DNA of 57,310 nt from Pseudomonadota bacterium (GCA_963204745.1 CAUJHF010000014.1:1-57310), one strand, 5' to 3'. Positions 47,791-57,310 are shown, counted from the first letter of the stretch. Notes: generated from the letters alone by a model not told the origin. Made by a program: numbers and translations.

Positions 47791-48261
47791 ATGAAAACAA
47801 GAATTCTGGCGATCGGCAGCCGCCCCGATGACTGGGTTCGTGCGGGCGTTGACACCTACCTGGAGCGCCTGCCGGCGCACCTGAAGCCGGAACTCGTCGA
47901 GATCCCGTTGTCGCTGCGCTCCTCGGGAGGCGACCCTGCCGTCGCCAAAGCCAAGGAAGGCCAGCGCATCCTGCAACGGCTGAAACCGGGTGAGTTCGTG
48001 ATTACGCTGGACGAGCGAGGCAAGCCCTGGTCGTCGGTAGAGTTGTCGCGGCAGCTGGTCCGCTGGCAGCTGGAGGAAAGTGCTGTCGCACTGGTCATCG
48101 GCGGCCCTGAAGGCCTGGCCGATGAAGTACGCAAGCGCGCCAACCAGAGCTGGTCGCTGTCGGCGCTGACTTTTCCGCATGGCATGGTGCGCGTGATCGT
48201 TGTCGAGCAGTTGTACCGGGCGTGGACCATTCTGCAGGGCCACCCGTATCACAAGGTCTGA
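47791..48261 (+). CDS. rlmH: 23S rRNA m3-pseudouridine-1915 methyltransferase
   Basis: SPOUT-class methyltransferase acting on 70S ribosomes at helix 69. 156 residues from the ATG at 47791. The SAM-binding trefoil knot is visible as ALVIGGPEGL near 102-111 and the conserved end FPHGMVRVIVVEQLYRAW ... GHPYHK. It follows rsfS after 91 bases, the usual partner. Confidence 0.97.
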   Translation: MKTRILAIGSRPDDWVRAGVDTYLERLPAHLKPELVEIPLSLRSSGGDPAVAKAKEGQRILQRLKPGEFVITLDERGKPWSSVELSRQLVRWQLEESAVALVIGGPEGLADEVRKRANQSWSLSALTFPHGMVRVIVVEQLYRAWTILQGHPYHKV

Positions 48262-48275
48262 GCAAGGGTTTGAAT

Positions 48276-48884
48276 GTGGTGACTACCAGGGCTTTTGTCT
48301 ATCTCGCGTCAGGGTCGCCGCGCCGTCGTGAGCTGCTTGCCCAGCTTGGTATCGCCTGTGAGGTTCTGCGTGTGGCGGTGGATGAAACGCCGCGCCCGGG
48401 CGAAGGCGCCGATGATCTGGTGTGCCGGCTGGCAGCGGCAAAGGCCCGTGCGGGACTCGAGCTGCCGCGCGCGCGCAATGCCCCGGTGGTGGCGGCTGAC
48501 ACGGCGGTGGCGCTCGGTGCGGAGCTGTTTGGCAAACCGGTGGACGAAGCGGATGCGGTGCGGATGCTCACCCGTCTCGGCGGTCGCACGCATGAGGTCT
48601 GGACTGCCGTTGCGATCGCTGATGCCGGGCGTGAGCGCGTCGAACTGAGCCGGAGTGAGGTGAGTTTCCGCACGATCGACGCACATGAGGCTGCCGCCTA
48701 CTGGCGCAGTGGCGAACCGGCCGACAAGGCTGGTGGTTACGGTATCCAGGGTCTTGGTGCGCTGTTCATATCCGCGCTGAAGGGCAGCTACTCCGGCGTC
48801 ATGGGCCTGCCGCTGTTTGAAACGGCCCGTCTGCTCGAGACCTTCAGCGGCCCGCTGCTTGAGGAGACTGCTGGCGGTGAGTGA
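48276..48884 (+). CDS. maf: Maf-family nucleotide pyrophosphatase
   Basis: House-cleaning dTTP/UTP pyrophosphatase (YhdE type). 202 residues from GTG 48276, which has AAGGG seven bases upstream; GTG 48279 is possible. Motifs: LASGSPRRRELL at the N-terminus, VDETP near 35, VVAADTAVAL near 70 and DKAGGYGIQG near 150. It overlaps rng by eight bases; maf-rng is a common proteobacterial pair. Confidence 0.95.
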   Translation: MVTTRAFVYLASGSPRRRELLAQLGIACEVLRVAVDETPRPGEGADDLVCRLAAAKARAGLELPRARNAPVVAADTAVALGAELFGKPVDEADAVRMLTRLGGRTHEVWTAVAIADAGRERVELSRSEVSFRTIDAHEAAAYWRSGEPADKAGGYGIQGLGALFISALKGSYSGVMGLPLFETARLLETFSGPLLEETAGGE

Positions 48885-50343
48885 CGAGATCCTCATCAAC
48901 GTAACGGCTCGCGAGGTCCGCGCCGCAGTGGTCGAGAACGGTGCGCTGCAGGAGATCTTTATCGAGCGCACGTCCCGCCGCGGGCTGACTGGCAACATCT
49001 ACAAGGGCAAGGTGATGCGCGTGCTGCCGGGCATGCAGGCGGCTTTCATCGACATCGGCCTGTCGCGTACCGGGTTTCTGCACGCTTCCGACATACAGCC
49101 ACTGAACGGCGCCGCCCCGGCGGTCGCCGAAGAACTGAACATCCGCCAGTTGCTGCGCGAGGGCGATACGGTTCTGGTGCAGGTGGCGAAGGACCAGCTG
49201 GGCAGCAAGGGTGCGCGCCTCACGACCTTCATTACCCTGCCTTCGCGCTATCTGGTGCTGTTGCCAAACGAGACCAGCCTGGGCGTGTCCGGCCGTATAG
49301 AAGAAGAAAGCGAGCGGGCGCGCCTGAAGGCGGTGATGACTGAAGTGCTTGCCGATTCCGGTGCGACTTGCGGCTGCATCGTGCGCACGGCCGCTGAAGG
49401 ACTGGACGGCGAATCGCTGCGCGCCGATCTCCTGTTCCTGCGCCGCCTATGGGAGCTGGTCGCCAATCGTGCGCAACAGGCCAGCGTGCCGGCTCTGGTG
49501 CATGAAGACCTGCCGCTGGCGATGCGCGTGCTGCGCGATCGTGCCGGACCACAGACCGAGCACGTGCGTATCGACGCGCAGAAAGCCTGCGGGCAACTGG
49601 TCGAGTTTGCCAGCACCTTCATGCCGGAGCTGGTACCGCGCATCGAGCTCTATGCCGGTCCACGACCGGTCTTTGACCTGTTCGGTGTCGAGGACGATAT
49701 CCGCAAGGCGCTCGAGCGCAAGGTGGAACTCAAGTCCGGCGGTTATCTGATCATCGACCAGACCGAGGCGCTGACCACCGTGGACGTCAACACGGGGGCC
49801 TATGTTGGCCACCGCAATCTGGAAGAAACCATTTTCCGCACCAATCTCGAAGCCTCGGTGACGATCGCGCGCCAGCTGCGGCTGCGCAATCTGGGCGGGA
49901 TCATCATCATCGACTTCATCGACATGCTTGAGGCGGCGCATCGTCGTCAGGTCATGGATGCGCTCGTGGCCTCGCTGGCTGGTGACCACGGTCGCGCGCA
50001 GATCGCCAGCGAGTCGCCGCTGGGCCTGGTGGCGATGACCCGCAAGCGCACGCGCGAAAGCCTGGAACGCCTGATGTGCAAGCCGTGTCCTACCTGCGAT
50101 GGCCGTGGCCAGGTGAAAACCGCGGAAACGGTTTGCTACGAGATTTTTCGCGAGATCCTGCGTCAGCACGGCCAGTTCAATTTCAAGGAATACGTCGTGC
50201 TGGCACAGCCGGATGTGATCGAGCTGCTGCTGGATGAAGAGGCGGCCAGCATCGCCGAGCTCGAGGAACGCACCGGCAAGTCGATCCGTCTGCAGACGGA
50301 AGGCCTGTATGCGCCGGACCAGTTCGATGTGGTACTCGTTTAG
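48877..50343 (+). CDS. rng: Ribonuclease G
   Basis: RNase E/G-family endonuclease that matures the 16S rRNA 5' end. 488 residues (E. coli 489) from GTG 48877. The S1 domain occupies about 35-125 (GNIYKGKVMRVLPGMQAAFI; GFLHASDI). The catalytic aspartates lie in TTVDVNTGAYVG and IIIIDFIDM. The zinc-link CKPCPTCDGRGQV follows. No long C-terminal scaffold, which separates it from RNase E. Followed 12 bases later by yhdP. Confidence 0.97.
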   Translation: MSDEILINVTAREVRAAVVENGALQEIFIERTSRRGLTGNIYKGKVMRVLPGMQAAFIDIGLSRTGFLHASDIQPLNGAAPAVAEELNIRQLLREGDTVLVQVAKDQLGSKGARLTTFITLPSRYLVLLPNETSLGVSGRIEEESERARLKAVMTEVLADSGATCGCIVRTAAEGLDGESLRADLLFLRRLWELVANRAQQASVPALVHEDLPLAMRVLRDRAGPQTEHVRIDAQKACGQLVEFASTFMPELVPRIELYAGPRPVFDLFGVEDDIRKALERKVELKSGGYLIIDQTEALTTVDVNTGAYVGHRNLEETIFRTNLEASVTIARQLRLRNLGGIIIIDFIDMLEAAHRRQVMDALVASLAGDHGRAQIASESPLGLVAMTRKRTRESLERLMCKPCPTCDGRGQVKTAETVCYEIFREILRQHGQFNFKEYVVLAQPDVIELLLDEEAASIAELEERTGKSIRLQTEGLYAPDQFDVVLV

Positions 50344-50355
50344 GCCGGTGCAGCC

Positions 50356-53300
50356 TTGAAGAAGCGCAGCACCATCAGTCGTTGGTTGGGCTGGCTGGCG
50401 ACGGCCGCTGCAGCCGGGCTCATCGTGCTCGCCGTGCTGGTCGGCATCGCCCGACTGCTGCTGCCGATGGCGCCTGAATACCAGGACGACATACGGCGTT
50501 TTGCCAATGAGGCTACCGGCTTCGATGTGCAATTCGCGCAACTGAGCGCGAGCTGGCCCCTGCATGGTCCGGAGATCCGTTTTCTTGATGTACACATCCG
50601 TACCCGGGATGGCCGGCAGCCCGTGCTCGACGCCGCGGAACTCAGTGTGGGTATCAACCTGCTGCAACTGGTTACCGAGCGCCGTCTGCTGCCCGGGCGG
50701 GTCGCTGTCCGTCGGGCCGATGTGCGTATCGAGCGGCTGCCGGACGGCAAGGTGCTGGTCAACGCTGTTCCGCTTGAAGATCTGCTTCGGCAGCCACGCA
50801 GCCGGAAACTGCCGCGTCTTGATCTGGACCTGCGCGACATCGGTGTGCTGCTGCACGATGCCGGACGACTGGTGCCGGATGCGAGCCTGATGACGAGGAG
50901 GCTCGAACTCCGGCTGGCTCCCGACAGCATCGGTTTCGACGGCGAGCTCGAGGGACGCGACGAGCTGGGCCGGAGTTTCAATTTTGCGGGAACGCTGCCC
51001 GCCGCTTTGCTGCCAGGGGCTGCACCAGAGGAAGGTGCCAGGGCACCGGAGTGGTCATTCAGTCTGGTGGCTGCTGACGTCGAACTCGGCCGCGTCCTGC
51101 GGCTGTTCACCAACCAGTGGGTGCCGCTCAAGTCCGGTCGCGGTCAGCTGGAGATCGAGCTGTTGATGAGCGGTCTGGTGCCGCGGCAGATGAACCTGGA
51201 TCTTGAGCTGGGTGAAACGCAGATCGAGAGTGCGCCTGGCGTCGAGGATACGGGCTATCGTCAGCTGGGACTGAGTGCGCGCTGGAAACGATCGGCGAGC
51301 GGCTGGCAGGCCAATGTGGACCGCCTGCTGGCACAGCGGGGCAAGAAGGCCTCGAAAGCGGGCAGCGCGGAAATCAGTTACGCCCTGCAGGCGTCAGGTG
51401 GCGGTGAATACAAGGCGCGCGCCGAGGCGATACGCATGGCAGATATCTGGCCGCTGTTTCGCTCCGTAGCCTCATCCGGTCTGCGCAGCGGCCCGTTGCC
51501 GGAAAAACTGCTCGGCGAAGTGCAGGATTTCGATCTCACGGCCGAAGTCCTGCCGGGTGAGCCCGCCAGCTGGCAGGCCCGTGCGACGCTGAAAGATATC
51601 GGTCTGGTCATGCCGGCGCCCGGCTGGGCGCTCGCCGGCGTCAGCGGCAAGCTGCAGGCCAACGAGCGCGGCGGGCAGATCGAAGTCGATGCCGGGGAAG
51701 GTCTGCTGCGCCTGCCCTGGCTGTTCCGCGCTGATCTGCGCACCACACGTACCGAAGGCATTTTCGCCTGGAAATTCGCCCCGGCCGGATTGCAGCTGTA
51801 CACGGATGACCTGCGCATCAGCAATGCCGAGATCGATACCCGTACCCGGCTGTCGGTCACGTTGCCGCCCTCCGGTTCGCCCTATGTCGATGTCAAGGCG
51901 CGGGTTGTGGCGTCGTCGGCGCCAGCGGTCGTCAATCATCTGCCACTCGTGCTGTTCAGCAAACCGCTGGTGAAGTGGCTCGACCAGTCGATCATCACCG
52001 GGCGGGTGCCAAAGGGCGAGCTGATCTGGCGGGGACCCTTGCGTGCCTTTCCCTACGACGAGGGCGACGGGCAGTTCCGCGTCGAGTTCTCGGTTGAAGA
52101 CGGCGTGCTCGATTACGCGCCCGGCTGGCCGCGGCTGGAAAACCTCAGTACGACAGTGGTGATCGATCACAACAGTCTCAGCTCGCAGGAAAATCTTGGC
52201 ACCATTGCCGGCGTGCCCTTTCGTGATGCCCAGGTGCGGGTCGTCGACCTCATGCACAAGCCCGAGCTGCAAGTCACGACTGCCGATGACATGCAGCTGG
52301 GGCAGGTGCTTGTTTTCCTGCGGGCGAGCCCGATTGCACAGACGCTCGGGCCGACACTCAACAGCGTGAGCGGTCGCGGCAAGGTGAGGACCGCCGTGCA
52401 ACTCAGCATGCCGATCGCCCGCCCCGCCGATTTTCATGTGACCGGAAACTTTGAGGCCAGCGGTGCCAGCCTCGGCCTCAAGGGCGTCGCTTACCGGTTC
52501 ACCGATCTGAATGGCGTGATCCGGCTCGATGACACGCGTCTGTCGGCAGAGAAGCTGGGCGGACGGTTTCTCAACGAGCCGGTTGCCATCACCCTGCGGC
52601 CGGCCGGGAAGGATGAGCCTGAGCTGAGTCACGTTGCGGAGCTGCGTGGCGCCACACCGGCCGGCAAGCTGGCGGCTGCATTTTCACTGCCCTACGCTGA
52701 GCGTCTCGATGGTGCGCTGAACTGGGCGGCCCGGGCGCTGGTGCCGAAGGCAAAAGACCAGCAGCCGTTTCGTATCGACATCGAGTCCGACCTGGCCGGA
52801 CTGGTCAGCACGCTCGGCGCACCACTGCAAAAGACTGCGGACACGAAGGAGCCGCTGCAGATAGCGGTTCTGTTTCCTGAGCGCGACCAGATCGACGTAA
52901 GCGGAAGTATCAGGCGCGGCATCAGCTGGGCACTGCGCTTTTCCTCACCAGCGGATACGCCGTGGCAGCTTGAGCGGGGAAATCTGCGCAGCGGCAGCCC
53001 GCTGGCCGCTCTGCCCGGCGTGCCGGGCGTCGAGATCACCGGCAGTTTCCGTGGTCTGCGCTTCGAGGACTGGTTTTCGGCGGCGGATCGCGGGTCTGCT
53101 GCCGTGACTGAGCCCGGAAGCAGCCCGATTCGCCAGATCCTCGTCGATGTCGATCGTTTATCGATCTTCGGTCAGTTGTTCAGGGATGTTTCCATCAAGG
53201 CAGCGCACGCAGGCAAGCTCTGGACAGTCGGCGTTCGCGGCCGCGATGCTGAAGGCTCGATCGCCATACCTGATGTGCTGTCCGCCGATAAGCCGCTGAA

Positions 53301-54273
53301 GCTCGACATGCAGCGCCTCTGGTTGCAGGAGACCGATCCGGCCAGCGGCACGGGCCGCGCTGATCCGCGCGAACTGCCGCCGGTGCGGGCCGATATCGGC
53401 GATTTTGCCCTGGGCGACATGAAGCTCGGCCATCTCAAGGCGGATCTTGCCCAGCGCGGCGATGGTGTGGTGATTGAGCCACTGGACATGCAGGCGGAGC
53501 ACTTCGGTATCAGCGGTAATGCCACATGGGTGGTCGTGGATAACGATGTCACACAACAACGCAGCGAACTCCATCTGAAACTGGAGTCGGGCAAAATCAA
53601 ACCGGCGCTGGTCGCACTCGGCTACGATCCGGTCATCGAGGGGGAAAAGGCATCCGTCGCGCTCGATCTGTTCTGGCCGGGTGGTCCCAGCGAGAATTTC
53701 CTGGCTGTCGCCGGCGGGCGCGTCGTGATCAGCCTCAGGAACGGGCAGATCCTGCCGGTCAATCCGGGTGGCGGCGGCCGCCTGCTCGGCCTGCTGAGTA
53801 TCGCTACGCTGCCGCGACGACTGAGCCTGGATTTCTCGGACCTCACTGACAAGGGGCTGTCCTTCGACCGGGTGAGCGGCGAGTTTCGCTTCGATAACGG
53901 CACGGCTTTTACCTGCAACATGGCGCTGGATGGTCCGGTAACGGATATGGGTATCCTCGGGCAGGTCAACTTTCCGAATCGGACCTACGACCAGGTCGCT
54001 GTCGTACGCCCGCACGTCACGGATGTTCTCGCGCTGGGTGCCGTCGCCGGCGGACCGGTGATCGGTGGTGCCGTTGTGCTGATCTCGCAGATCTTCCGCC
54101 GGTCGCTGAGTTCCTTTGGCGAGTCCTACTACCGGGTATCGGGCAGCTGGGACAAGCCGGATGTGCTGAAAGTACAGCGCGACGAGGTTGATCTCAGGCC
54201 ATTCAGCGACTGTGAGCGCTATTACGCCGAGATGCTCCGGCAGATGCCGCCGGAAGGCGAGCTGGGGAGGTAG
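50356..54273 (+). CDS. yhdP: YhdP-family AsmA-like phospholipid transport protein
   Basis: Very large envelope-spanning protein, 1305 residues (E. coli 1266), of the AsmA-like group with TamB and YdbH that carries phospholipids to the outer membrane. It starts with TTG at 50356, giving MKKRSTISRW and one N-terminal membrane helix (about 10-37); the rest is a repetitive beta-rich periplasmic groove without cysteine-rich or catalytic motifs. The C-terminal AsmA-like domain includes FSDLTDKGLSFDRVSGEF and GGPVIGGAVVLISQIFRR near residue 1245. The rng-yhdP order is conserved; tldD, often next, is replaced here by an antiporter. Confidence 0.93.
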   Translation: MKKRSTISRWLGWLATAAAAGLIVLAVLVGIARLLLPMAPEYQDDIRRFANEATGFDVQFAQLSASWPLHGPEIRFLDVHIRTRDGRQPVLDAAELSVGINLLQLVTERRLLPGRVAVRRADVRIERLPDGKVLVNAVPLEDLLRQPRSRKLPRLDLDLRDIGVLLHDAGRLVPDASLMTRRLELRLAPDSIGFDGELEGRDELGRSFNFAGTLPAALLPGAAPEEGARAPEWSFSLVAADVELGRVLRLFTNQWVPLKSGRGQLEIELLMSGLVPRQMNLDLELGETQIESAPGVEDTGYRQLGLSARWKRSASGWQANVDRLLAQRGKKASKAGSAEISYALQASGGGEYKARAEAIRMADIWPLFRSVASSGLRSGPLPEKLLGEVQDFDLTAEVLPGEPASWQARATLKDIGLVMPAPGWALAGVSGKLQANERGGQIEVDAGEGLLRLPWLFRADLRTTRTEGIFAWKFAPAGLQLYTDDLRISNAEIDTRTRLSVTLPPSGSPYVDVKARVVASSAPAVVNHLPLVLFSKPLVKWLDQSIITGRVPKGELIWRGPLRAFPYDEGDGQFRVEFSVEDGVLDYAPGWPRLENLSTTVVIDHNSLSSQENLGTIAGVPFRDAQVRVVDLMHKPELQVTTADDMQLGQVLVFLRASPIAQTLGPTLNSVSGRGKVRTAVQLSMPIARPADFHVTGNFEASGASLGLKGVAYRFTDLNGVIRLDDTRLSAEKLGGRFLNEPVAITLRPAGKDEPELSHVAELRGATPAGKLAAAFSLPYAERLDGALNWAARALVPKAKDQQPFRIDIESDLAGLVSTLGAPLQKTADTKEPLQIAVLFPERDQIDVSGSIRRGISWALRFSSPADTPWQLERGNLRSGSPLAALPGVPGVEITGSFRGLRFEDWFSAADRGSAAVTEPGSSPIRQILVDVDRLSIFGQLFRDVSIKAAHAGKLWTVGVRGRDAEGSIAIPDVLSADKPLKLDMQRLWLQETDPASGTGRADPRELPPVRADIGDFALGDMKLGHLKADLAQRGDGVVIEPLDMQAEHFGISGNATWVVVDNDVTQQRSELHLKLESGKIKPALVALGYDPVIEGEKASVALDLFWPGGPSENFLAVAGGRVVISLRNGQILPVNPGGGGRLLGLLSIATLPRRLSLDFSDLTDKGLSFDRVSGEFRFDNGTAFTCNMALDGPVTDMGILGQVNFPNRTYDQVAVVRPHVTDVLALGAVAGGPVIGGAVVLISQIFRRSLSSFGESYYRVSGSWDKPDVLKVQRDEVDLRPFSDCERYYAEMLRQMPPEGELGR

Positions 54274-54278
54274 CGCCG

Positions 54279-55571
54279 ATGGAGGCCGAAGCCGTCGGTG
54301 TGATCAGCGTGCTGCCCCCGACGCTGCCCTCGATGAACCTGTTGCTGGTGTTTGGCATCCTGCTGGCCTTTGGCACGCTGGGCGGGCTGCTGGCGGCGCG
54401 CATCCGCTGGTTGCCGACCATTACCGGCTTCATGACTTTGGGGCTGATTATCGGTCCGACCGGCCTGGGCATCCTGTCGCAGGACGCGCTGAACGGTGCC
54501 CGCGTCCTGGTGGATATCGCGCTGGGACTCATCCTGTTTCAGCTGGGAGCAGCCCTGCACCCGTGGCTGGTGCTGAAAAACCGCGCCCTCATCGTCACCA
54601 GCCTGGTAGAAAGCGGTCTGACTTTCATCGCGATCTTTGCGCTGGCGATCTGGATCGGCTCGCCGCCGGTGGTTGCCGTGCTTGCCGCTGCCATCTCTGT
54701 TTCGTCATCACCGGCAGTGCTGATGCATGTTGCGCATGAGTTGCACGCCAAAGGGCCGACGGTCGATGCGGCCGAGTCCCTCGTCGCGATGAACAACGTG
54801 CTGGCTTTTGTACTCTTCTCGCTGACCTTGCCCTTTGCGCTGGCTGATTCGGAGGTGTCGCTGCTGACCGCGATGCTGCTGCCGGTCTACCAGATGATCG
54901 GTGCCATTGTCGTCAGCATCGCAGCGGCCTGGGTGATCACGCGGATTGCCTTGCTGACTACCAGCAAGGAGACGCACCTCCGTTTTGCGCTGGTAGTCGG
55001 CGGCGTGATGCTCTCGCTCGGCCTGGCCCAGGCCTTGCAGGTTTCCAGCCTCTTTGCTGTCCTGAGCCTGGGCATTGCCTGCCGCTGGCTGCAGGGCGAG
55101 TCGCGACTGACGCGGGTAGGGTTCGGCGGCGGCGGGGATGTGTTCTTCATCATCCTGTTCGTCTTTGCCGGCGCCAACCTGCATTTGCATGACATGGTTA
55201 CCTATGCGCCGGTAGCGGCGGCCTGCGTGCTGGCCCGCACGCTGGCAAAAACCACATCGATATATGGCTGCGGCCTGGTCTTCGGCTATAGCCACCGTCA
55301 GTCCATCGCGGTGGGTTTGCTGCTGGTGCCGATGGCCGGTCTCGCGATCGGTCTCGCACAGACCACCAGTGGCCTGATGCCTGAGCTGGGCGCGGAGGTT
55401 TCGGCGCTGGTGCTGTCGGCAGTGGCCGTATTCGAGACGGTCGGTCCGCCGATTGCCGCACTGGCCCTGCGCATGTCTGGCGATGCCGGACGTGCGGTAC
55501 CGGCACCGGAACCGGAACCTAGTTCTGCTCCACCAGCGGTGGCAGCGGACAGTGCAACACCGCGCAGATAG
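54279..55571 (+). CDS. Cation/proton antiporter (CPA2-type)
   Basis: 430-residue membrane protein of the Na+/H+ exchanger fold with about 12 hydrophobic segments. FGTLGGLLAARIRWLPTITG with LGLIIGPTGLG and LILFQLGAAL are typical of KefB/RosB-like antiporters. It lacks a TrkA-N/RCK regulatory domain; the C-terminal 25 residues are a Pro/Glu/Ala-rich tail. A strong GGGGAGG lies eight bases ahead of the ATG, overlapping the yhdP end. Its last 53 bases overlap the convergent M48 gene. The ion (Na+ or K+) cannot be told. Confidence 0.88.
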   Translation: MEAEAVGVISVLPPTLPSMNLLLVFGILLAFGTLGGLLAARIRWLPTITGFMTLGLIIGPTGLGILSQDALNGARVLVDIALGLILFQLGAALHPWLVLKNRALIVTSLVESGLTFIAIFALAIWIGSPPVVAVLAAAISVSSSPAVLMHVAHELHAKGPTVDAAESLVAMNNVLAFVLFSLTLPFALADSEVSLLTAMLLPVYQMIGAIVVSIAAAWVITRIALLTTSKETHLRFALVVGGVMLSLGLAQALQVSSLFAVLSLGIACRWLQGESRLTRVGFGGGGDVFFIILFVFAGANLHLHDMVTYAPVAAACVLARTLAKTTSIYGCGLVFGYSHRQSIAVGLLLVPMAGLAIGLAQTTSGLMPELGAEVSALVLSAVAVFETVGPPIAALALRMSGDAGRAVPAPEPEPSSAPPAVAADSATPRR

Positions 55572-57310
55572 CGCGCAGCAGTTCCGCCTCCGTGCGGATG
55601 AGTTGACCGTCATGCACGACCGTGATGCCCAGCGCTTCGACGAGACGGGCCTTGTCGGCGGAGGGCAGCCCATCCAGGCAGCGCAGCGCCCGGTCGAGTG
55701 CGCCGCTCCAGCCGGGAACGGGACTGAATGGCGGAATCCTCGCCAGTCCGAGGTGTGCCATTCCCGCCGAGTAGGCTTGCTGCGCAATTTCCGGCTGCAT
55801 GTGCCCATGTACCGCAAGGGTGGAAAACAGAATCTGCAGTTCGGCGGTCGTAACGGTGATGCTTGTCGTCCGTGCGATGCGACGGGGTTCGAGCGACTCG
55901 CTGATATAGCTGCGGGCCAGGGCGCACACCGCATACTCGAAGACGCTGGTCATGCCATCCATGCGACACAGCTCACCCAGGCAGTCGAGGACCCGGCGTC
56001 GCGCAGTCGCCGGTAACTGCCGCAGCACGGGTACGATCTCGCCCAGCAGGGCCAGATGCAGGCCGCTACGCAAGCCGGCGATTCTCGCGCGCTGCCCGAT
56101 GACATGTGCTTCGAGCCCGGTACCGAAGCTGGCACGAATTTTCTGCAGCTGGTTGTTCCGCACTGCTGGTGCTGCGTCCAGCACCAGCGCAAAGAGCAGT
56201 GCTGTGGCCCTGGCGATATGGTCACCGCCATCGCCGTCGAATTTGTCAGCCAGTGACTCGCGCAGCGTCGCCGCGTGCGCTACCTCACGAAGGCCGGGAT
56301 TGCCGACCAGCCCGGGCAGTGCGGCGGGCTCCAGCTGCATGGACCGGTGCGCCGCGATCGTGCTGTCGTAGAAGGAGCGGGGCAGCCGGTCATTGCTGAC
56401 CACATCGACGATACCGAGCGGTTGCGGCTTCACCTCCAGCCGCAGATTGTCAAACGCCGCCGGGTCGAAGGTCGGGTCCAGCGCGCGTATGCGTTCCAGC
56501 AGCGGCGGATGCGTGGCAAACCAGCGCGTCATGCCCGGCGCAAACAGCATGTGTGCGACTTCCTCGGCTTCAGGGTGGCGTATGCGCGATCCACGGACGC
56601 TGCCGATCTTCCGCAGCGCGTCGCGCAACCCCGTGGTATCGCGCGTGAACTGCACCGCCGAGGCATCGGCCAGCAGCTCGCGCTGGCGGCAGACGGCCGC
56701 CTGGATCAGGCGGCCGAAGAACACACCAATATAGCCAAGCGCCATCACCAGTATGCCCGCCAGAATCAGCAGACCACCGCTGCCGCGCCGGTTGCGGCTT
56801 TGGCGCGGGGCATATCTCGACACGGTACGTCCGACGATGGCGATTACCAGCAGCCCGAAGAGCATGCCCATGATGCGGATATTGAGCCGCATGTCGCCGT
56901 TAAGGATGTGACTGAACTCGTGGCCGATCACGCCCTGCAGTTCAGCACGGTTCAGGTTCTGCAGCGCGCCGCGGGTAACGGCGATGGCGGCATTGGCCGG
57001 CGTATGGCCGGCCGCAAACGCATTGATGCCTTCCTCCTGTTCGAGCACATAGACCGCCGGTACAGGCACACCGGAGGCGATCGCCATTTCCTCGACCACA
57101 TGCACCAGCCGCTGTTGCAGGGGATCACTGGTGTCAGCCTGTACCCGCAGTCCGCCCAGCGATCGCGCCACCGCACCGCCGCCGGCTGCCAGTGACATGG
57201 TCTTGTAGAGATTGGCGATGCCGATGATCGCCAGCACCAGCAGCGTCGTGGTCACAGCGGCCTGCGGATGCCCGGTATCGAGCAGGGCAAACAGGCTGAG
57301 GACGACGAAG
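55519..57310 (-). CDS. M48-family zinc metallopeptidase, 5' end cut
   Basis: Membrane-bound M48 (HtpX-like) peptidase. The zinc motif HEFSH lies about 112 residues after the GTG at 57255 (GVIGHEFSHILNGD), with the third-ligand segment RQRELLADASAVQFTRD after a further membrane helix. The frame stays open from 57255 to the window edge and reads hydrophobic residues there, so the true start is probably outside the window. The C-terminal 300 residues form an alpha-helical region without a recognised domain. Membrane helices flank the zinc site. HtpX-type enzymes degrade misfolded membrane proteins; this larger form (at least 597 residues) is less well characterised. Confidence 0.9.
   Translation of the reverse strand, partial: FVVLSLFALLDTGHPQAAVTTTLLVLAIIGIANLYKTMSLAAGGGAVARSLGGLRVQADTSDPLQQRLVHVVEEMAIASGVPVPAVYVLEQEEGINAFAAGHTPANAAIAVTRGALQNLNRAELQGVIGHEFSHILNGDMRLNIRIMGMLFGLLVIAIVGRTVSRYAPRQSRNRRGSGGLLILAGILVMALGYIGVFFGRLIQAAVCRQRELLADASAVQFTRDTTGLRDALRKIGSVRGSRIRHPEAEEVAHMLFAPGMTRWFATHPPLLERIRALDPTFDPAAFDNLRLEVKPQPLGIVDVVSNDRLPRSFYDSTIAAHRSMQLEPAALPGLVGNPGLREVAHAATLRESLADKFDGDGGDHIARATALLFALVLDAAPAVRNNQLQKIRASFGTGLEAHVIGQRARIAGLRSGLHLALLGEIVPVLRQLPATARRRVLDCLGELCRMDGMTSVFEYAVCALARSYISESLEPRRIARTTSITVTTAELQILFSTLAVHGHMQPEIAQQAYSAGMAHLGLARIPPFSPVPGWSGALDRALRCLDGLPSADKARLVEALGITVVHDGQLIRTEAELLRAICAVLHCPLPPLVEQN

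Noticed and set aside
49447..50856. 469-codon minus-strand frame opposite rng and yhdP
   Set aside because: Gln/His-rich shadow spanning the junction of two real genes.

Overview
The window is a piece of a GC-rich gammaproteobacterial chromosome. The evidence is the complete spc/alpha ribosomal order (rplE to rplQ), the miaB-phoH-ybeY-corC-lnt and leuS-lptE / holA-nadD-rsfS-rlmH-maf-rng-yhdP clusters, and proteins such as LptE, MtgA, SufE and a VPxPA-CTERM protein. Protein style suggests a lineage near the Xanthomonadales/Steroidobacterales/Chromatiales, but the genus cannot be fixed by reading. Both ends are cut: the left edge lies just before rplE and the right edge cuts the 5' end of an M48 peptidase gene. 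I see no rRNA, tRNA, CRISPR array, insertion sequence or prophage, and no gene-free stretch above 300 bases.

Layout. 1-8.2 kb: ribosomal proteins, SecY and RpoA on the + strand, closed by a hairpin terminator. 8.2-13.8 kb: a minus-strand group, pepQ - membrane-fusion protein - RND pump. 13.9-16 kb: trpS, a lone PIN-domain gene, and a 2OG-Fe(II) oxygenase on the opposite strand. 16.1-20.2 kb: a divergent envelope module. A small Cys-containing exported protein and a CotH-kinase-like lipoprotein run leftwards; a sensor kinase and an OmpR-family regulator run rightwards; a repeat-rich operator-like region lies between them. 20.3-24.2 kb: minus-strand corA - DUF1295 membrane protein - beta-helix lipoprotein. 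24.3-26.8 kb: a hipBA-type locus with a palindromic operator, then a VPxPA-CTERM exported protein. 26.8-30.5 kb: uvrA and ssb, divergent. 30.5-32.3 kb: a fused ATP sulfurylase/APS kinase. 32.3-38.6 kb: miaB, phoH, ybeY, corC, lnt, cytochrome b561 and a small unknown. 38.8-54.3 kb: leuS, lptE, mtgA, hisI (opposite strand), cysS, sufE, yidD, a Trm112-like gene, holA, nadD, rsfS, rlmH, maf, rng and yhdP. 54.3-57.3 kb: a cation/proton antiporter and an M48 peptidase, tail to tail.

Most of the window is housekeeping: translation, protein export, RNA maturation, envelope biogenesis and DNA repair. The best candidate for something undescribed is the 16.1-20.2 kb module, where a two-component system appears to share its control region with an exported Cys-containing small protein and a CotH-like kinase. 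Second are compact hairpins between ribosomal-protein genes, especially two mutually exclusive ones between rpsM and rpsK. All functions are inferred from reading the sequence; no database search was run.
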